From a virus, in IMG/VR virus record IMGVR_UViG_3300049847_000416, positions 1-64,000 of that record: DNA of 64,000 nucleotides; one strand, given 5' to 3'. The notes under the pieces are model-generated. The model made no database searches. It was not told the origin of the DNA and worked only from the letters and a program-made list of their open reading frames with translations. Both the position numbers and the translations under genes were made by a program. The stretch's first letter is position 1, and each line of letters opens with the position of its first letter. Of this stretch, positions 51,088 to 60,616 are shown piece by piece.

Positions 51088-52308
51088 TTACATTGACACC
51101 ACGAACACCCGACCTGCGCCACCTGCGCCACCTGCGCCAGAGGTAGTAGGAGGCCCTCCAATACCAGCGCTACCGCCGCCGCCGCCGCCACCAGGAACAC
51201 CACCGGCACCACCGGCACAACCAGAAGTAGTAGTGGTCGAACCTCCACCTCCGCCCCCTTCGCCTCCACGCAGATCTGTATAGCTAGTCCCGGCTGTTCC
51301 AGCCGTGCATGTGATACCGTTGTTGCCTGTAGCTGTTCCAATGATGACGGCTTCAATGGCTCTAGCAGACGCACGAGCGGAAGCCGAAGTGGTACCAGCC
51401 GCACTCGTCCCACCGCCGCCACCTCCTGCACCTGCTCCACGCAAACTAGATTGGGCGGTAACAACAGGTGCTGCTACAGCAGCAGCCCCATTACCCCCAT
51501 TCACTCCTGGGATCTGGTTAGGGGACACCCCAAGCACGGCACCGGCACCACCAGCAGCGGCAGCAGTGCCACCACTTCCACCACTAGGCGCATTAGCCGG
51601 AGCGAAAAGAGTACCAAAGCTGCTCAAGCCTCCTGTACCTCCTGAAGCCCCATTAGCTGGTGAAATGGCGGGTGCCCCCGCACCCCCACCGGCACCTACA
51701 GTAATGGTCACCTGTGAAGGGAGTGCCGAGCACGCGAAGTCCATGAAGAACATCGGAGAACTTGCGCCACCTCCCCCGCCACCATGAATCTGCACGGCCA
51801 CGTTGTCAACACGGCCTGATCCCCCGCCACCACCTCCATGCCAGAGGTACACAGACACCTTACCGCATTTATCCGGTTTCTTCCACGTGCCGTTTGCCGC
51901 GAACATCTGATAGTTAGCGCCGTTATCCGCTACAGATTGCTGAGTAATCAACTGCCACAAGTTCTGCTCCCCATTCCACTGACAAGTGAAACTTGGGTAA
52001 ACCGAGGTGGGTACCCCGTCGGGGGCGGCGGGGAGCGCCGTAGGGCAGTCCCAGTTGGAAGAGATTGTAATCGTCGAGATCGGGAAACCGCTAACGTTAG
52101 AAATCGTGATGCGCTGACCATCTACAATCCCAACGTCCACTACCACCGGAAGGGCGGCGGCAGACGGATTCAACCGAACGTTGATCTGCTTGTCACCAGT
52201 TATCGGGACCGTAAACCCGGCTGTGAGATTGGTGATGTTGTAGGTAACTGTGTCGGTCTGACCAACCAAAACTGATGAAGCCACACAGGCGAGGAAAAGT
52301 AGTCTCAT
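51088..52308 (-). CDS. Exported glycine-rich protein (adhesin-like)
   Basis: About 406 residues from ATG 52308 (52320 is an alternative start). N-terminus MRLLFLACVASSVLVGQ is a signal peptide. A beta N-domain is followed by about 250 residues of Gly/Ala/Ser-rich sequence with GGGGGG runs between short strands, resembling polyglycine-rich phage adhesins such as gp38. In that family the poly-Gly helices form a tip that binds host receptors. Combining this with a signal peptide is unusual; a surface protein is the alternative. Confidence 0.65.
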   Translation of the reverse strand: MRLLFLACVASSVLVGQTDTVTYNITNLTAGFTVPITGDKQINVRLNPSAAALPVVVDVGIVDGQRITISNVSGFPISTITISSNWDCPTALPAAPDGVPTSVYPSFTCQWNGEQNLWQLITQQSVADNGANYQMFAANGTWKKPDKCGKVSVYLWHGGGGGGSGRVDNVAVQIHGGGGGGASSPMFFMDFACSALPSQVTITVGAGGGAGAPAISPANGASGGTGGLSSFGTLFAPANAPSGGSGGTAAAAGGAGAVLGVSPNQIPGVNGGNGAAAVAAPVVTAQSSLRGAGAGGGGGGTSAAGTTSASARASARAIEAVIIGTATGNNGITCTAGTAGTSYTDLRGGEGGGGGGSTTTTSGCAGGAGGVPGGGGGGGSAGIGGPPTTSGAGGAGGAGRVFVVSM

Positions 52309-52322
52309 AGTAATTTCCATAT

Positions 52323-52781
52323 CTAGAGCTTGTTCACAATGAAACGAATGTTGTAGCTTGCCGTGCCAGTGGTGCAAGTATTCCCAACCGTAGTTTCGTA
52401 GGAGATATCTTGGCCTGAGGCCAAATGAACGAGGATGCTACCAGACACATACCTCCGAGTAATACCAACTACTCCGCTACTCGCCTGCACAGAGGGACTA
52501 CTGAAGATTCTGGCACCACCATCATTCCAGCGCAAGCGAATAAAGTTGGTGGTGAATCCAGTTGTGCAAGCCGCATTCATCCACATGTGGTAGTCAATTC
52601 TACGCAAACCAACCGCGCCGCTCGTGACGAGATTGGTCTGTGCAACAGACGCTGAAGACGCACTAATTGTAATGTCTGCCTCAGGAGGAGCGGCTGCCCC
52701 ACCTCCACCGCCACCCGTGCTGCCCGTCGATTGTGCGAGGAGTGCTGTTGCCAGCACTCCAATCATGAAAAGGTATCGCAT
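52323..52781 (-). CDS. Putative exported protein with Gly linker
   Basis: 152 residues from ATG 52781 (TAATG overlap with the giant gene). N-terminus MRYLFMIGVLATALLAQ is a signal peptide; a GSTGGGGGG linker follows, then a beta-rich domain with paired Cys (NAACTTGF, NTCTTGT). Co-translated with the giant repeat protein, so likely a partner. Unknown family. Confidence 0.6.
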   Translation of the reverse strand: MRYLFMIGVLATALLAQSTGSTGGGGGGAAAPPEADITISASSASVAQTNLVTSGAVGLRRIDYHMWMNAACTTGFTTNFIRLRWNDGGARIFSSPSVQASSGVVGITRRYVSGSILVHLASGQDISYETTVGNTCTTGTASYNIRFIVNKL

Positions 52782-55700
52782 TACTTTACCTGACCTCCGA
52801 AGAACACGGACGCGGACGCTGTCTGAGTGAAACACCCGGTCGTCGAGAACACGGCCACAATTCCTGTGGAGAAGTGGGCTGGGTACGTTTGATGGCTGAG
52901 ACTCGTGGTCTGGTTGGCTGGAGCCACCACGCAGTGCACCGGAGTAACCGGCCCATCGGCGGGTGCTGTAGTTGAGTTGAACAGCATCAGATACCCGGCT
53001 GTGGCTCCCACCGTCACGTGCAGGCTGTACAGATTACCTGCACTCGTCTTCAGTGCGATGCTGGACGTAATCGCAGGCGAGGCCACCGGCAACAGAGCGT
53101 TTGCAGCCAACGAAGTTGGTGCGTTGATAATCTCCGTGCGTCCGCTGGCGTCACGAACTTCGGGGTTCGCCACTGCGATGGGGCCTTGCCCCTGGGAGGG
53201 ACTCGTGAACCATGACAAATTCACAGAACCCGACGTATAAGAAGTGGCTCTCAAACGCACGTCCACCAAACCCACGGTGTTGATCGTGCCAATAACCGGC
53301 CCAGTAAAAGGCCCGTATGTGAGAACTTCGCCACCCGTGGCCCCACTGACTTGCACCGGAATGCGAATCCATGCAGTGCCACCCTGTCTACCCTCAACTA
53401 CCAGCGAGGCCACAAATGGACCCGCGTTGGACAATCTAAAGGACATGCTGGGAGACCCTGGGGGCACAATCAAAGACGCTGACGAATTGGCTGTTGGTGT
53501 ACCTGTGATGAGCGTTTGACCAAACCCGGTTGACGTGGTCACTGACGCCACGTCAGCAGCAGATATCACGGCACCCGCCGATCCGTTGGCGTAGCTACCC
53601 TGCACTGCAAACAGCGGTTGACTAGCCGTACCACCCTGCCCATTCGGAGACAGGCTAACAGGTACTGAGGTTTCTGTGCCATCCGTGGAAGTGGATGGGG
53701 GCACAAGCGTCAGGCTATTGATCCCGTCTGACTGCTGCACAGTGAAAGGTGTTGCGGCATCGTTTTGATCGACCTTCAAACCATCCTGAACCTTTACAGC
53801 GTTCAAGACAGCTTTCAACACGCCATCGGGCATCGTTGCGAACTGAACATCCGCTTGACCAGTCATCGGTGCAATCGAACGAACGCGGATACGAATCATA
53901 CCCGAAGTGCTAACCAATCCAGAGAAAGGGCTTGTGAAAGTTGAAGCAGCAGTCGTTACTCCCATCTGGTGTAGAGGCAACCGGGTCCAGTAGGCATTGT
54001 CAAACGTACCTTCGACTGCTAGAGTGCCCGTGAACGTATTTGTCACCTGAATGTAAGCCGCGTTCACCTGAGACAGTCCGCCAAGATCATGGAAAGACAG
54101 GGCCGTCGGTGTTCCAGTGACGACGATCTGCCCATTTGCAACCGCCACAGCGGTTGACCCTGCGTCTTGAGTGGTGATGGCCGTGATGCTGGTAAGAGCC
54201 TGTCCACGGTTAGCGAGAACTGTACGCAGCGTACCGGCGTCAGAAACTCCGTAGTTGACGGAAGGCGCGATGTTGTTGATCCCCAGCAAATTCGTAGAAG
54301 ATACCAGAGCGTCAGGAATGTGGTCCCCGGAGTACAGCGTAGTAACCGTAAGCAGACCTCCGGTAATCGCACTGTTTACCCGCATTTTCACAAAGCGATA
54401 TGGCGTGTTAACAACGAAGAACTTAGCTGTGTTATTTGCCACAACCGGCTGGAGCGCGACAAAACCAAACTCCTCATCTCTCACAGAAAGAGTATAGTAG
54501 TCCGTCCCGTTGTTGGACCCTTGGAAGACGTAGGAGCCGCCAGTGACACCAGAGCCGGTAACGCCAATGCGCAAAGAGCGCACCGCATAACCCACGCCGG
54601 TCTGCTGAAGGTCCACAGCATCAGCCGATCCATCCTTAGCCAGGAGATTACCACCCACTACGGTTACGCCCGTGGTGGTCACGGTAATTTCCTTGGATGG
54701 CGGAACGTTGCGATACCCGCCGATTTCGATGTACCCGGTCCAGGTTGCCAAAGACGGATCCGCTGCTACGCTCGCACGCAAATAAGGTGCGTCGGTCACG
54801 AAGCTGAAAAATCGATTCCACGCATTAAACTTGTATGTGGTAGTTGGACGCCACGTAACTGCGTCGTTGCTTTCTTCCACTGTGATCGTCGATGTCAGCG
54901 CATCCGATGTTGCGGAAGCTTGAGCCGGAATAGACACCTGCCAATAACGGCAACCCCGCATTGAAGCAGGCTGCCCACTCGGGGTAGCAATACCCGTGTT
55001 CTTGTCAATCGTCTGATCGTAGCTCCACGGTGTACCTCCGCCCACGCCGGGATTCCAGGTATCCCGGCAAAGTGCTTCATTGGCGGTATACAGCGTGTTC
55101 TGCTGATTGCTAATCGGACGGGTGCCAGACCCATCTGCTTTGGAGCTTGCGTACTGATCATGGGCAGCATACTTGAACTGTCCGCTTGCTAGATTCCACT
55201 CAACAGGAACATGCGCCTGTCGCCAACCATCCAAACGGACGGTGTAAACCGCACCAATCGGACCAGTGCTGTTAACACGAAGTTGGTTTGCACCAAAGCC
55301 GAGGACAGACGGCTGAATAGCGAAGTCTCTGTAGCCCGGTGAAACGAGAGTTCCGCTCAGGTTGACTCCCCCAAATCCGGCGGCGGTGTGCAATTCGTAC
55401 ACCCCAGAGGAGCTAACCGTACCAGCCGCGTTCGCAGCTTCAATAAATGTGGCATGTGAACCCGCCGTGTTCACACCAGGTAGAATCATTCTCCAGAACA
55501 TGCACCCGCGAACATCGGAGACAGACTGGCTCTTGTTGTCGTAGAAGGCTGACGCAACCGGCGCGCCGGTACCTGTGAAGGTGTACGTGATGGAGCAATC
55601 TGGCACCGGCTGAGAAGAAGAGCTACTCACTTGAACCAGACCGCCCAGGATCGGCAGCTTTTCAGATACCGTAACGTAGGATTTCGTGATCACAACATTC

Positions 55701-58700
55701 GCAGTTCCAGTCATAACAGCGGTTGACCGAACGCGGACGTTCGTCATGCCCACCGTGCTCACGGTTCCTTGGAAATTCTGAGTGAACGACGTACCAGGGG
55801 CAACCATCTCCGTTTGAGAAACAACCGCAGGCGTCCAGGTAGTTCCATTGTCCGCTGAGACTTCCAGACGAACCGTACCCGTCCAGGTTCCTTTGACCAG
55901 GACATGCACGGATGGGACGCTCACGAGGCTGATTGCCGCAGCAGAGAGCGCTGTAGGCGCTCCCGTGATGAACAACTGACCGTTGGCACCAACAGACTGC
56001 ACAGAAACGATGTCCTGTGTGCTGATCGAGATGCTATTCACCTGATCCTGTGGGCCGACAGTGTCCACCAACAGGCGATTGGTGAGAGGGGACTTCGGGA
56101 GATTGTTCACCGACACATCATTGACGCCGACTGTCTTGATGATGGAAACGCCCACCGTACCTGAAGTCCAACTCAACAGGCGAATGCGGTAGTGGGTCGC
56201 ACCCAAGGTGGATACCACGCCCACGAACGAATTTTCGTTGGCAACAGGGGACACAAAAGACGTAGCATTGTAAGCCACTCCATTCTGCTGAACAGAGGCG
56301 GGTGTGTAGGTCAAGCCACCGTCGAAGCTGATCTCTGAACTGATAGCCGACACACCAACCTGAACCGCAGTCACCCGGATAGCGGAAACAGACGACAGAG
56401 GGAACACCGCTGCGGAACCGGCGTCAGGGACACCAGCAAACGTCTGTTGACCATTCGCCAGAGTGGTGGTAACCACTGTAGCGTCATTCACCGTCAAGGT
56501 GATCGGACCAGCCGTTGTGTCAGCAGCAGCCGCTGTATTGACCTGGAGCACACCTCCCGAAATGGGGAGCTTTTCCTGCAAAGGGCTGTAGGTCGCCAGG
56601 AGTACAACGTTAGCCGTACCAGTCATGACAGCGGTGGAGCGCACGCGAATGTGTGTAGCACCATTCACAGAGACAGCGCCCACGAAGTTGGCAATAAAGG
56701 AAGTCGCCGGAGCCGTAGTATTGGTTTGGGAAACGGCTGTAGGCACCCACGTGGTTCCACCATCAATGGAGGTTTCCACCTGCAAAGTACCGGTCCAGAT
56801 TCCGGTCACTTGGATACGCGCCGTCTGGTTGCTGGTAAGCGTGGCCTGCACGAAGGACGCAACGGTAGGAACACCCGTAATCAAAGACTGCCCGTTCGCT
56901 CCAGCAGTTGATACAGACACAATGTCCTGGGCTGTGATCGCCGCAGAAGTGGAGGTGTCGGGCGGGTTCTGAGCATCCACTTGAACGCGGCTGGTGACCG
57001 TGTTCTGGGGCAGATTCGAGATAGACACAGAGGACGGCCCTGCCGTCTTGACCACGGTAACACTGAGTGTACCAGAGGTGAACGTGGTGACACGAACTCG
57101 CAGATGAGTTGCACCCTGCGTGTTGACCGTACCCACCAAGTTCATCTGGGTGCCGACTGCACCGGTCCAGGCCGAGAAAGGCTTGACAACCTCAGGCTGC
57201 AATATGTCTGCCCGGTAGAATCTAACACCACCGTCGAAGCTGACTTCAGCCACCGCAGTACCGATCATGTTTCCAGTCGTTTGCAACTTCACAAGGGGAA
57301 CGGACGCCAGAGTGAACAAAGCTTCAGAGCCGGCAGTAGCCAAGCTTCCGTTGGTGAAAGTTTTTCCGTTGGCGAGAGTGCCTGAGGTGGTTCCGCTGTC
57401 ATCGACGGTAAGAACAACCGGACCTGCGGTGGTGTCCGCAGCCGATGCCGTGTTCACCTGAACCTTGCCGCCCACGATGGGCATTTTGTCTTTGGCTGTG
57501 GTATAGCGGGCGTACAGCGCAACCTGCGCAGTTCCGGTATGAACAGCCGTCTCGCGGATTCGGACGCCCACGGCACCCTGGGTGTCCACGGTTCCAGCAA
57601 AATTCTGCGTAAACAGTGTGGAAGGCGCAACGGTGTCAGTCTGAGACACGGCTACAGGGATCCAGATGGTTCCGTCATAGGTGATTTCCGCTTGCAGGCT
57701 GCCCGTCCAGGCGTTTGATGCCTGAACCACCACTGAAGGAATGTTGTTCAGTGTGGCGGTTGCGAAAGATGCAGCGGTAGGAACACCAGTCACAAAAGAC
57801 TGGCCGTTCGCCCCGGCTGCGGTAACCGAAACAACGTCCCGTGCGGTGATGTTGCTGGTGCTGAGCAGCGCATCGGGAACAGGAGCCGTCTCCACCTGAA
57901 CGCGGTTGAGAGCGCTCTTGGGTAAGTTGTTGATGGAAACGACGCCGGCAGTCGGGCTCTCCACAATGGAGACAGCCGCATTTGCGGCGGTGAACGAGGT
58001 GCAACGAATCCGGTAGTGAGTGGCTCCCGCCGTGTTCACCTTACCCGTGATCTGGTCTTCAGTACCTGTGGTGGTAAAAGCCGAGCTACCGATGGAGGTG
58101 CCTTCTTGGAGCACGGGGGCCGGGAACCAAGTCCCGCCTCCGTCAAAGCTGATTTCAGACAGCAACGTACCAGCGAAACCACCGGTGACCATGTTCACCT
58201 GTACAGAGGCGGCAGACGCCAGTACGAAGGCCGCAGCGGATCCCGCTGTGGGAACACCAATCGTGTAAGTCTGGCCATTCACGCCGGTGGTAGTAACCGC
58301 CACGGCGTCTTGCGCACTGATGTTGATCGTGGCAGACGGGATGTTTGCGGGAGCGCTGGCCCCGCTCACCTGGAGCTTGCCGCCCAAGATGGGCAACACC
58401 TGTGGTCCCGGCTGGTAAGACGGGACGAGGGACACAATCGCTGTGCCAGTCATAGCGGCGACCGCACGGATACGCAGGTTCGTCGCACCAACCGTATTCA
58501 CTTGGCCGATGAAGTTCTGGGTGAAGGAAGAGGACGTGGCCGTAGAATCGGCCTGCACAACGACTGCCCGCGTCCAGGTGACGCCGCTGTCAATCGAAGT
58601 TTCTACCTGGAGGGTACCGCTCCACGTACCCTTCGCCTGAACCATGGTCGTTTGGTTGCCGATCAAGGCAACCTGTGCAAAAGAGTTCACGGTCGGCGGT

Positions 58701-60295
58701 CCATTGGTGAAGAACGGTTGCCCATTGGCTCCCGCTGAAGTGACAACCACGGCGTCTTGAGTCGTGATGTTGATGGCGCTCGCAACACCGTCAACCGGAA
58801 CGCTCACCTGAACTTTATTGTTCGAGATGGGCAGCTTGTCGGGGACCGCACCTGAGGACTTCACGAACGCCACTGACGCGGAACCCGTCATGACAGCAGT
58901 CGAGCGCACGCGCACGTCGGTTGCGCCAATAGTCGTCAAGGAAGCGATGAAATTCTGGGTGAAAGAACTGGCTGGAGCAGTGGTGCCAGTCTGTGAGACA
59001 ACAGTCGGGGTCCAATTCGCCCCGTTGTCCATCGAAGTTTCGACCTGGAGGTTTCCCGTCCAGGTTCCGGTGACTTGGATCCGTGTGGTTTGGGTACCAC
59101 TGAGGGTAGTCGCCGCGAAGGATGCGGCAGTCGGAACACCAGTCACCAAGCTTTGGCCATTGGCAGCGGCAGCAGTAGCGGACACGATGTCCTGCGTAGT
59201 AACCGCAACGGCGGCAACTGCTGTGTCTGCTGTACTGGTGGCAGCGGCGTAGCGCCACTCGTTAGCGGTTGAGTTGTAAGTTACCGGAACCGGAGCCGTG
59301 CGCCAGCCATCGACCCTAATTTGATACACGATACCCGTGCCGCCACGAGTGCGGACGCGCAACATACCTACACCATTGGAGGTAGCAGTGACGTTCGGAA
59401 CAACCGCAACGTCTTGGTACCGGCTGGTGGCGTGGGTACCAATCAAAGACGGCACACCTCCGCCGTCCAGGCGATAGAACCCGTTGACGCTGGTCGTACC
59501 AGCCAATGTTCGCCCCTCAAGCGTTAAAGCAGCCATCAAAGCCGCAGAGGTATTCGGCAGCATGACGATACGCCAGAAAGTGCAACCCCGTCGATCCGCA
59601 GCCGACTGCGGAGCATTCGAGTAATCAGCGCTAAACAAATCCGTTGCCGCACCGGCTCCCGTGAATGTGGTGGTAAAAGAACAGTCGGGCGTGCTCAAAC
59701 TCGCTTGTGGAACGGTGGAGAGCAGTTCGGCGGGGGGTGTTCTGAAACCAAACAACTTGGCTTCGAGTGTCGTAGCTCCCGCAGCCGTATACGTCAGGCG
59801 CAGCCAGGGCGTGTAGCCAGACAGTACGGCTGCGCCGTAGCCAACGGCTTCAGTGGAAGTCTGAGACCCGTTGACGGGGGTGAGACCAGACGTGGCGTAC
59901 ACACCAGGAGTACCGCCCACATCCGCCGCCGTTTGGAGGTTGACGGTAGTGGACGTGGTGTTAGGGTGGTTCCACACCAGCACCCAATACCGGCAGGACG
60001 TAGTCGCGGCGCTGTTCGTGCGATTGTCCAAATCGGTGGACGTACCGCTGGTGGCGGCGGCTGTGACAGAGTAGGTCAGAGCGCAGTCGGCAGAAGCGGT
60101 GGACCCAGCCACCAGCAAATTTCCAGACGCGTCCACCTTGAGCGTTTGTAGGACTAGGCCGGGGTCAATGCCCTGGACCGCGACGGGATTCGTCACCGTA
60201 ACCGCACCCGAAGCACCCGAACCACCCCCGGACGGGGGAAACTGAGCGAACGCCGAAGCGGTCAATAGCGAAACAGCAATCCAAATCTTGCGCAT
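52781..60295 (-). CDS. Giant exported repeat protein (2504 aa)
   Basis: Starts ATG 60295 with signal peptide MRKIWIAVSLLTASAFAQ and then a Gly/Ser linker. Residues ~200-335 and a later copy share a PDCS-FTGTGA ... RGC-FWRI ... IRVDGWR domain. Between them lie eight beta repeats of about 140 residues in two alternating types: type A with QDIVSVTAAGANGQS, TGTWTGTLQVETSIDG, VRVRSTAVMTGTA; type B with a SEISFDGG core. Two more diverged repeats and a beta tail follow. It resembles repeat fibres or surface adhesins, but the signal peptide implies export through Sec. Confidence 0.75.
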   Translation of the reverse strand: MRKIWIAVSLLTASAFAQFPPSGGGSGASGAVTVTNPVAVQGIDPGLVLQTLKVDASGNLLVAGSTASADCALTYSVTAAATSGTSTDLDNRTNSAATTSCRYWVLVWNHPNTTSTTVNLQTAADVGGTPGVYATSGLTPVNGSQTSTEAVGYGAAVLSGYTPWLRLTYTAAGATTLEAKLFGFRTPPAELLSTVPQASLSTPDCSFTTTFTGAGAATDLFSADYSNAPQSAADRRGCTFWRIVMLPNTSAALMAALTLEGRTLAGTTSVNGFYRLDGGGVPSLIGTHATSRYQDVAVVPNVTATSNGVGMLRVRTRGGTGIVYQIRVDGWRTAPVPVTYNSTANEWRYAAATSTADTAVAAVAVTTQDIVSATAAAANGQSLVTGVPTAASFAATTLSGTQTTRIQVTGTWTGNLQVETSMDNGANWTPTVVSQTGTTAPASSFTQNFIASLTTIGATDVRVRSTAVMTGSASVAFVKSSGAVPDKLPISNNKVQVSVPVDGVASAINITTQDAVVVTSAGANGQPFFTNGPPTVNSFAQVALIGNQTTMVQAKGTWSGTLQVETSIDSGVTWTRAVVVQADSTATSSSFTQNFIGQVNTVGATNLRIRAVAAMTGTAIVSLVPSYQPGPQVLPILGGKLQVSGASAPANIPSATINISAQDAVAVTTTGVNGQTYTIGVPTAGSAAAFVLASAASVQVNMVTGGFAGTLLSEISFDGGGTWFPAPVLQEGTSIGSSAFTTTGTEDQITGKVNTAGATHYRIRCTSFTAANAAVSIVESPTAGVVSINNLPKSALNRVQVETAPVPDALLSTSNITARDVVSVTAAGANGQSFVTGVPTAASFATATLNNIPSVVVQASNAWTGSLQAEITYDGTIWIPVAVSQTDTVAPSTLFTQNFAGTVDTQGAVGVRIRETAVHTGTAQVALYARYTTAKDKMPIVGGKVQVNTASAADTTAGPVVLTVDDSGTTSGTLANGKTFTNGSLATAGSEALFTLASVPLVKLQTTGNMIGTAVAEVSFDGGVRFYRADILQPEVVKPFSAWTGAVGTQMNLVGTVNTQGATHLRVRVTTFTSGTLSVTVVKTAGPSSVSISNLPQNTVTSRVQVDAQNPPDTSTSAAITAQDIVSVSTAGANGQSLITGVPTVASFVQATLTSNQTARIQVTGIWTGTLQVETSIDGGTTWVPTAVSQTNTTAPATSFIANFVGAVSVNGATHIRVRSTAVMTGTANVVLLATYSPLQEKLPISGGVLQVNTAAAADTTAGPITLTVNDATVVTTTLANGQQTFAGVPDAGSAAVFPLSSVSAIRVTAVQVGVSAISSEISFDGGLTYTPASVQQNGVAYNATSFVSPVANENSFVGVVSTLGATHYRIRLLSWTSGTVGVSIIKTVGVNDVSVNNLPKSPLTNRLLVDTVGPQDQVNSISISTQDIVSVQSVGANGQLFITGAPTALSAAAISLVSVPSVHVLVKGTWTGTVRLEVSADNGTTWTPAVVSQTEMVAPGTSFTQNFQGTVSTVGMTNVRVRSTAVMTGTANVVITKSYVTVSEKLPILGGLVQVSSSSSQPVPDCSITYTFTGTGAPVASAFYDNKSQSVSDVRGCMFWRMILPGVNTAGSHATFIEAANAAGTVSSSGVYELHTAAGFGGVNLSGTLVSPGYRDFAIQPSVLGFGANQLRVNSTGPIGAVYTVRLDGWRQAHVPVEWNLASGQFKYAAHDQYASSKADGSGTRPISNQQNTLYTANEALCRDTWNPGVGGGTPWSYDQTIDKNTGIATPSGQPASMRGCRYWQVSIPAQASATSDALTSTITVEESNDAVTWRPTTTYKFNAWNRFFSFVTDAPYLRASVAADPSLATWTGYIEIGGYRNVPPSKEITVTTTGVTVVGGNLLAKDGSADAVDLQQTGVGYAVRSLRIGVTGSGVTGGSYVFQGSNNGTDYYTLSVRDEEFGFVALQPVVANNTAKFFVVNTPYRFVKMRVNSAITGGLLTVTTLYSGDHIPDALVSSTNLLGINNIAPSVNYGVSDAGTLRTVLANRGQALTSITAITTQDAGSTAVAVANGQIVVTGTPTALSFHDLGGLSQVNAAYIQVTNTFTGTLAVEGTFDNAYWTRLPLHQMGVTTAASTFTSPFSGLVSTSGMIRIRVRSIAPMTGQADVQFATMPDGVLKAVLNAVKVQDGLKVDQNDAATPFTVQQSDGINSLTLVPPSTSTDGTETSVPVSLSPNGQGGTASQPLFAVQGSYANGSAGAVISAADVASVTTSTGFGQTLITGTPTANSSASLIVPPGSPSMSFRLSNAGPFVASLVVEGRQGGTAWIRIPVQVSGATGGEVLTYGPFTGPVIGTINTVGLVDVRLRATSYTSGSVNLSWFTSPSQGQGPIAVANPEVRDASGRTEIINAPTSLAANALLPVASPAITSSIALKTSAGNLYSLHVTVGATAGYLMLFNSTTAPADGPVTPVHCVVAPANQTTSLSHQTYPAHFSTGIVAVFSTTGCFTQTASASVFFGGQVK

Positions 60296-60375
60296 ATGAT
60301 GTCTACCTGATAGTATCGGCAGCCTCACATCTGTGTGGGCTGAACAAGCGGTTCAGAAATTTTCTGAGCCCACCA

Positions 60376-60597
60376 AAAGAATTGGACCAAGGATGTCCTT
60401 GGTCCGTGGAGATAAACTACTTAGGTCAGTTGAAACCGCCGACGGGGTCATCCCGCATTACCCCAGGCTTGTGGGGGGTTTCTTTGAACTTACAGCGGTT
60501 CGAATGGGGCAGGAAGATGTGGTCGGTTTTCTGGGATAGAGGTTGATACCTCGCATGTTCCAGTAGAATCCGGTTAGTAAGACCCTGCCCACTCGAC
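60376..60597 (-). ncRNA. Candidate structured RNA or leader (~220 nt)
   Basis: A TGCTATACT promoter at 60604-60612 and a terminator at 60384-60405 bound about 220 nt without a gene. A 7-bp helix pairs GGGCAGG (60590-60584) with CCTGCCC (60513-60507), enclosing a hairpin GAGGT/ACCTC (60552-60539). Downstream, GAAACC (60482-60477) pairs with GGTTTC (60437-60432) around two hairpins, CCCC/GGGG and GCGGG/CCCGT. AACCGC at 60500-60495 can instead pair with GCGGTT at 60439-60434, an exclusive alternative. It may be a free RNA or an attenuator of the giant gene. Confidence 0.5.
60384..60405 (-). terminator. Strong terminator upstream of the giant gene
   Basis: GGACCAAGGA / TCCTTGGTCC perfect 10-bp stem with a 2-nt loop and aattcttttgg on the minus strand. 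It lies between the promoter and the giant gene. Confidence 0.85.
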
Positions 60598-60603
60598 ACT
60601 TTC

Positions 60604-60612
60604 AGTATAGCA
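60604..60612 (-). promoter_or_regulatory. Extended -10 promoter
   Basis: TGCTATACT on the minus strand, starting RNA near 60597. The next start codon is about 300 nt away, so this promoter makes the candidate RNA or a long leader. Confidence 0.6.
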
Positions 60613-60616
60613 CGTT

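Noticed and set aside
54494-54499. TATACT within the giant repeat gene
   Set aside because: Internal to the coding repeats, no downstream start codon.
60495-60512. TTCGAA next to CCTGCCC, resembling a tRNA or tmRNA T-arm
   Set aside because: No acceptor and T-stem pairing in the right order on either strand.
60333-60539. Plus-strand open frame of 68 codons
   Set aside because: It lies opposite the promoter-terminator unit, lacks a start signal, and has no codon or domain support.
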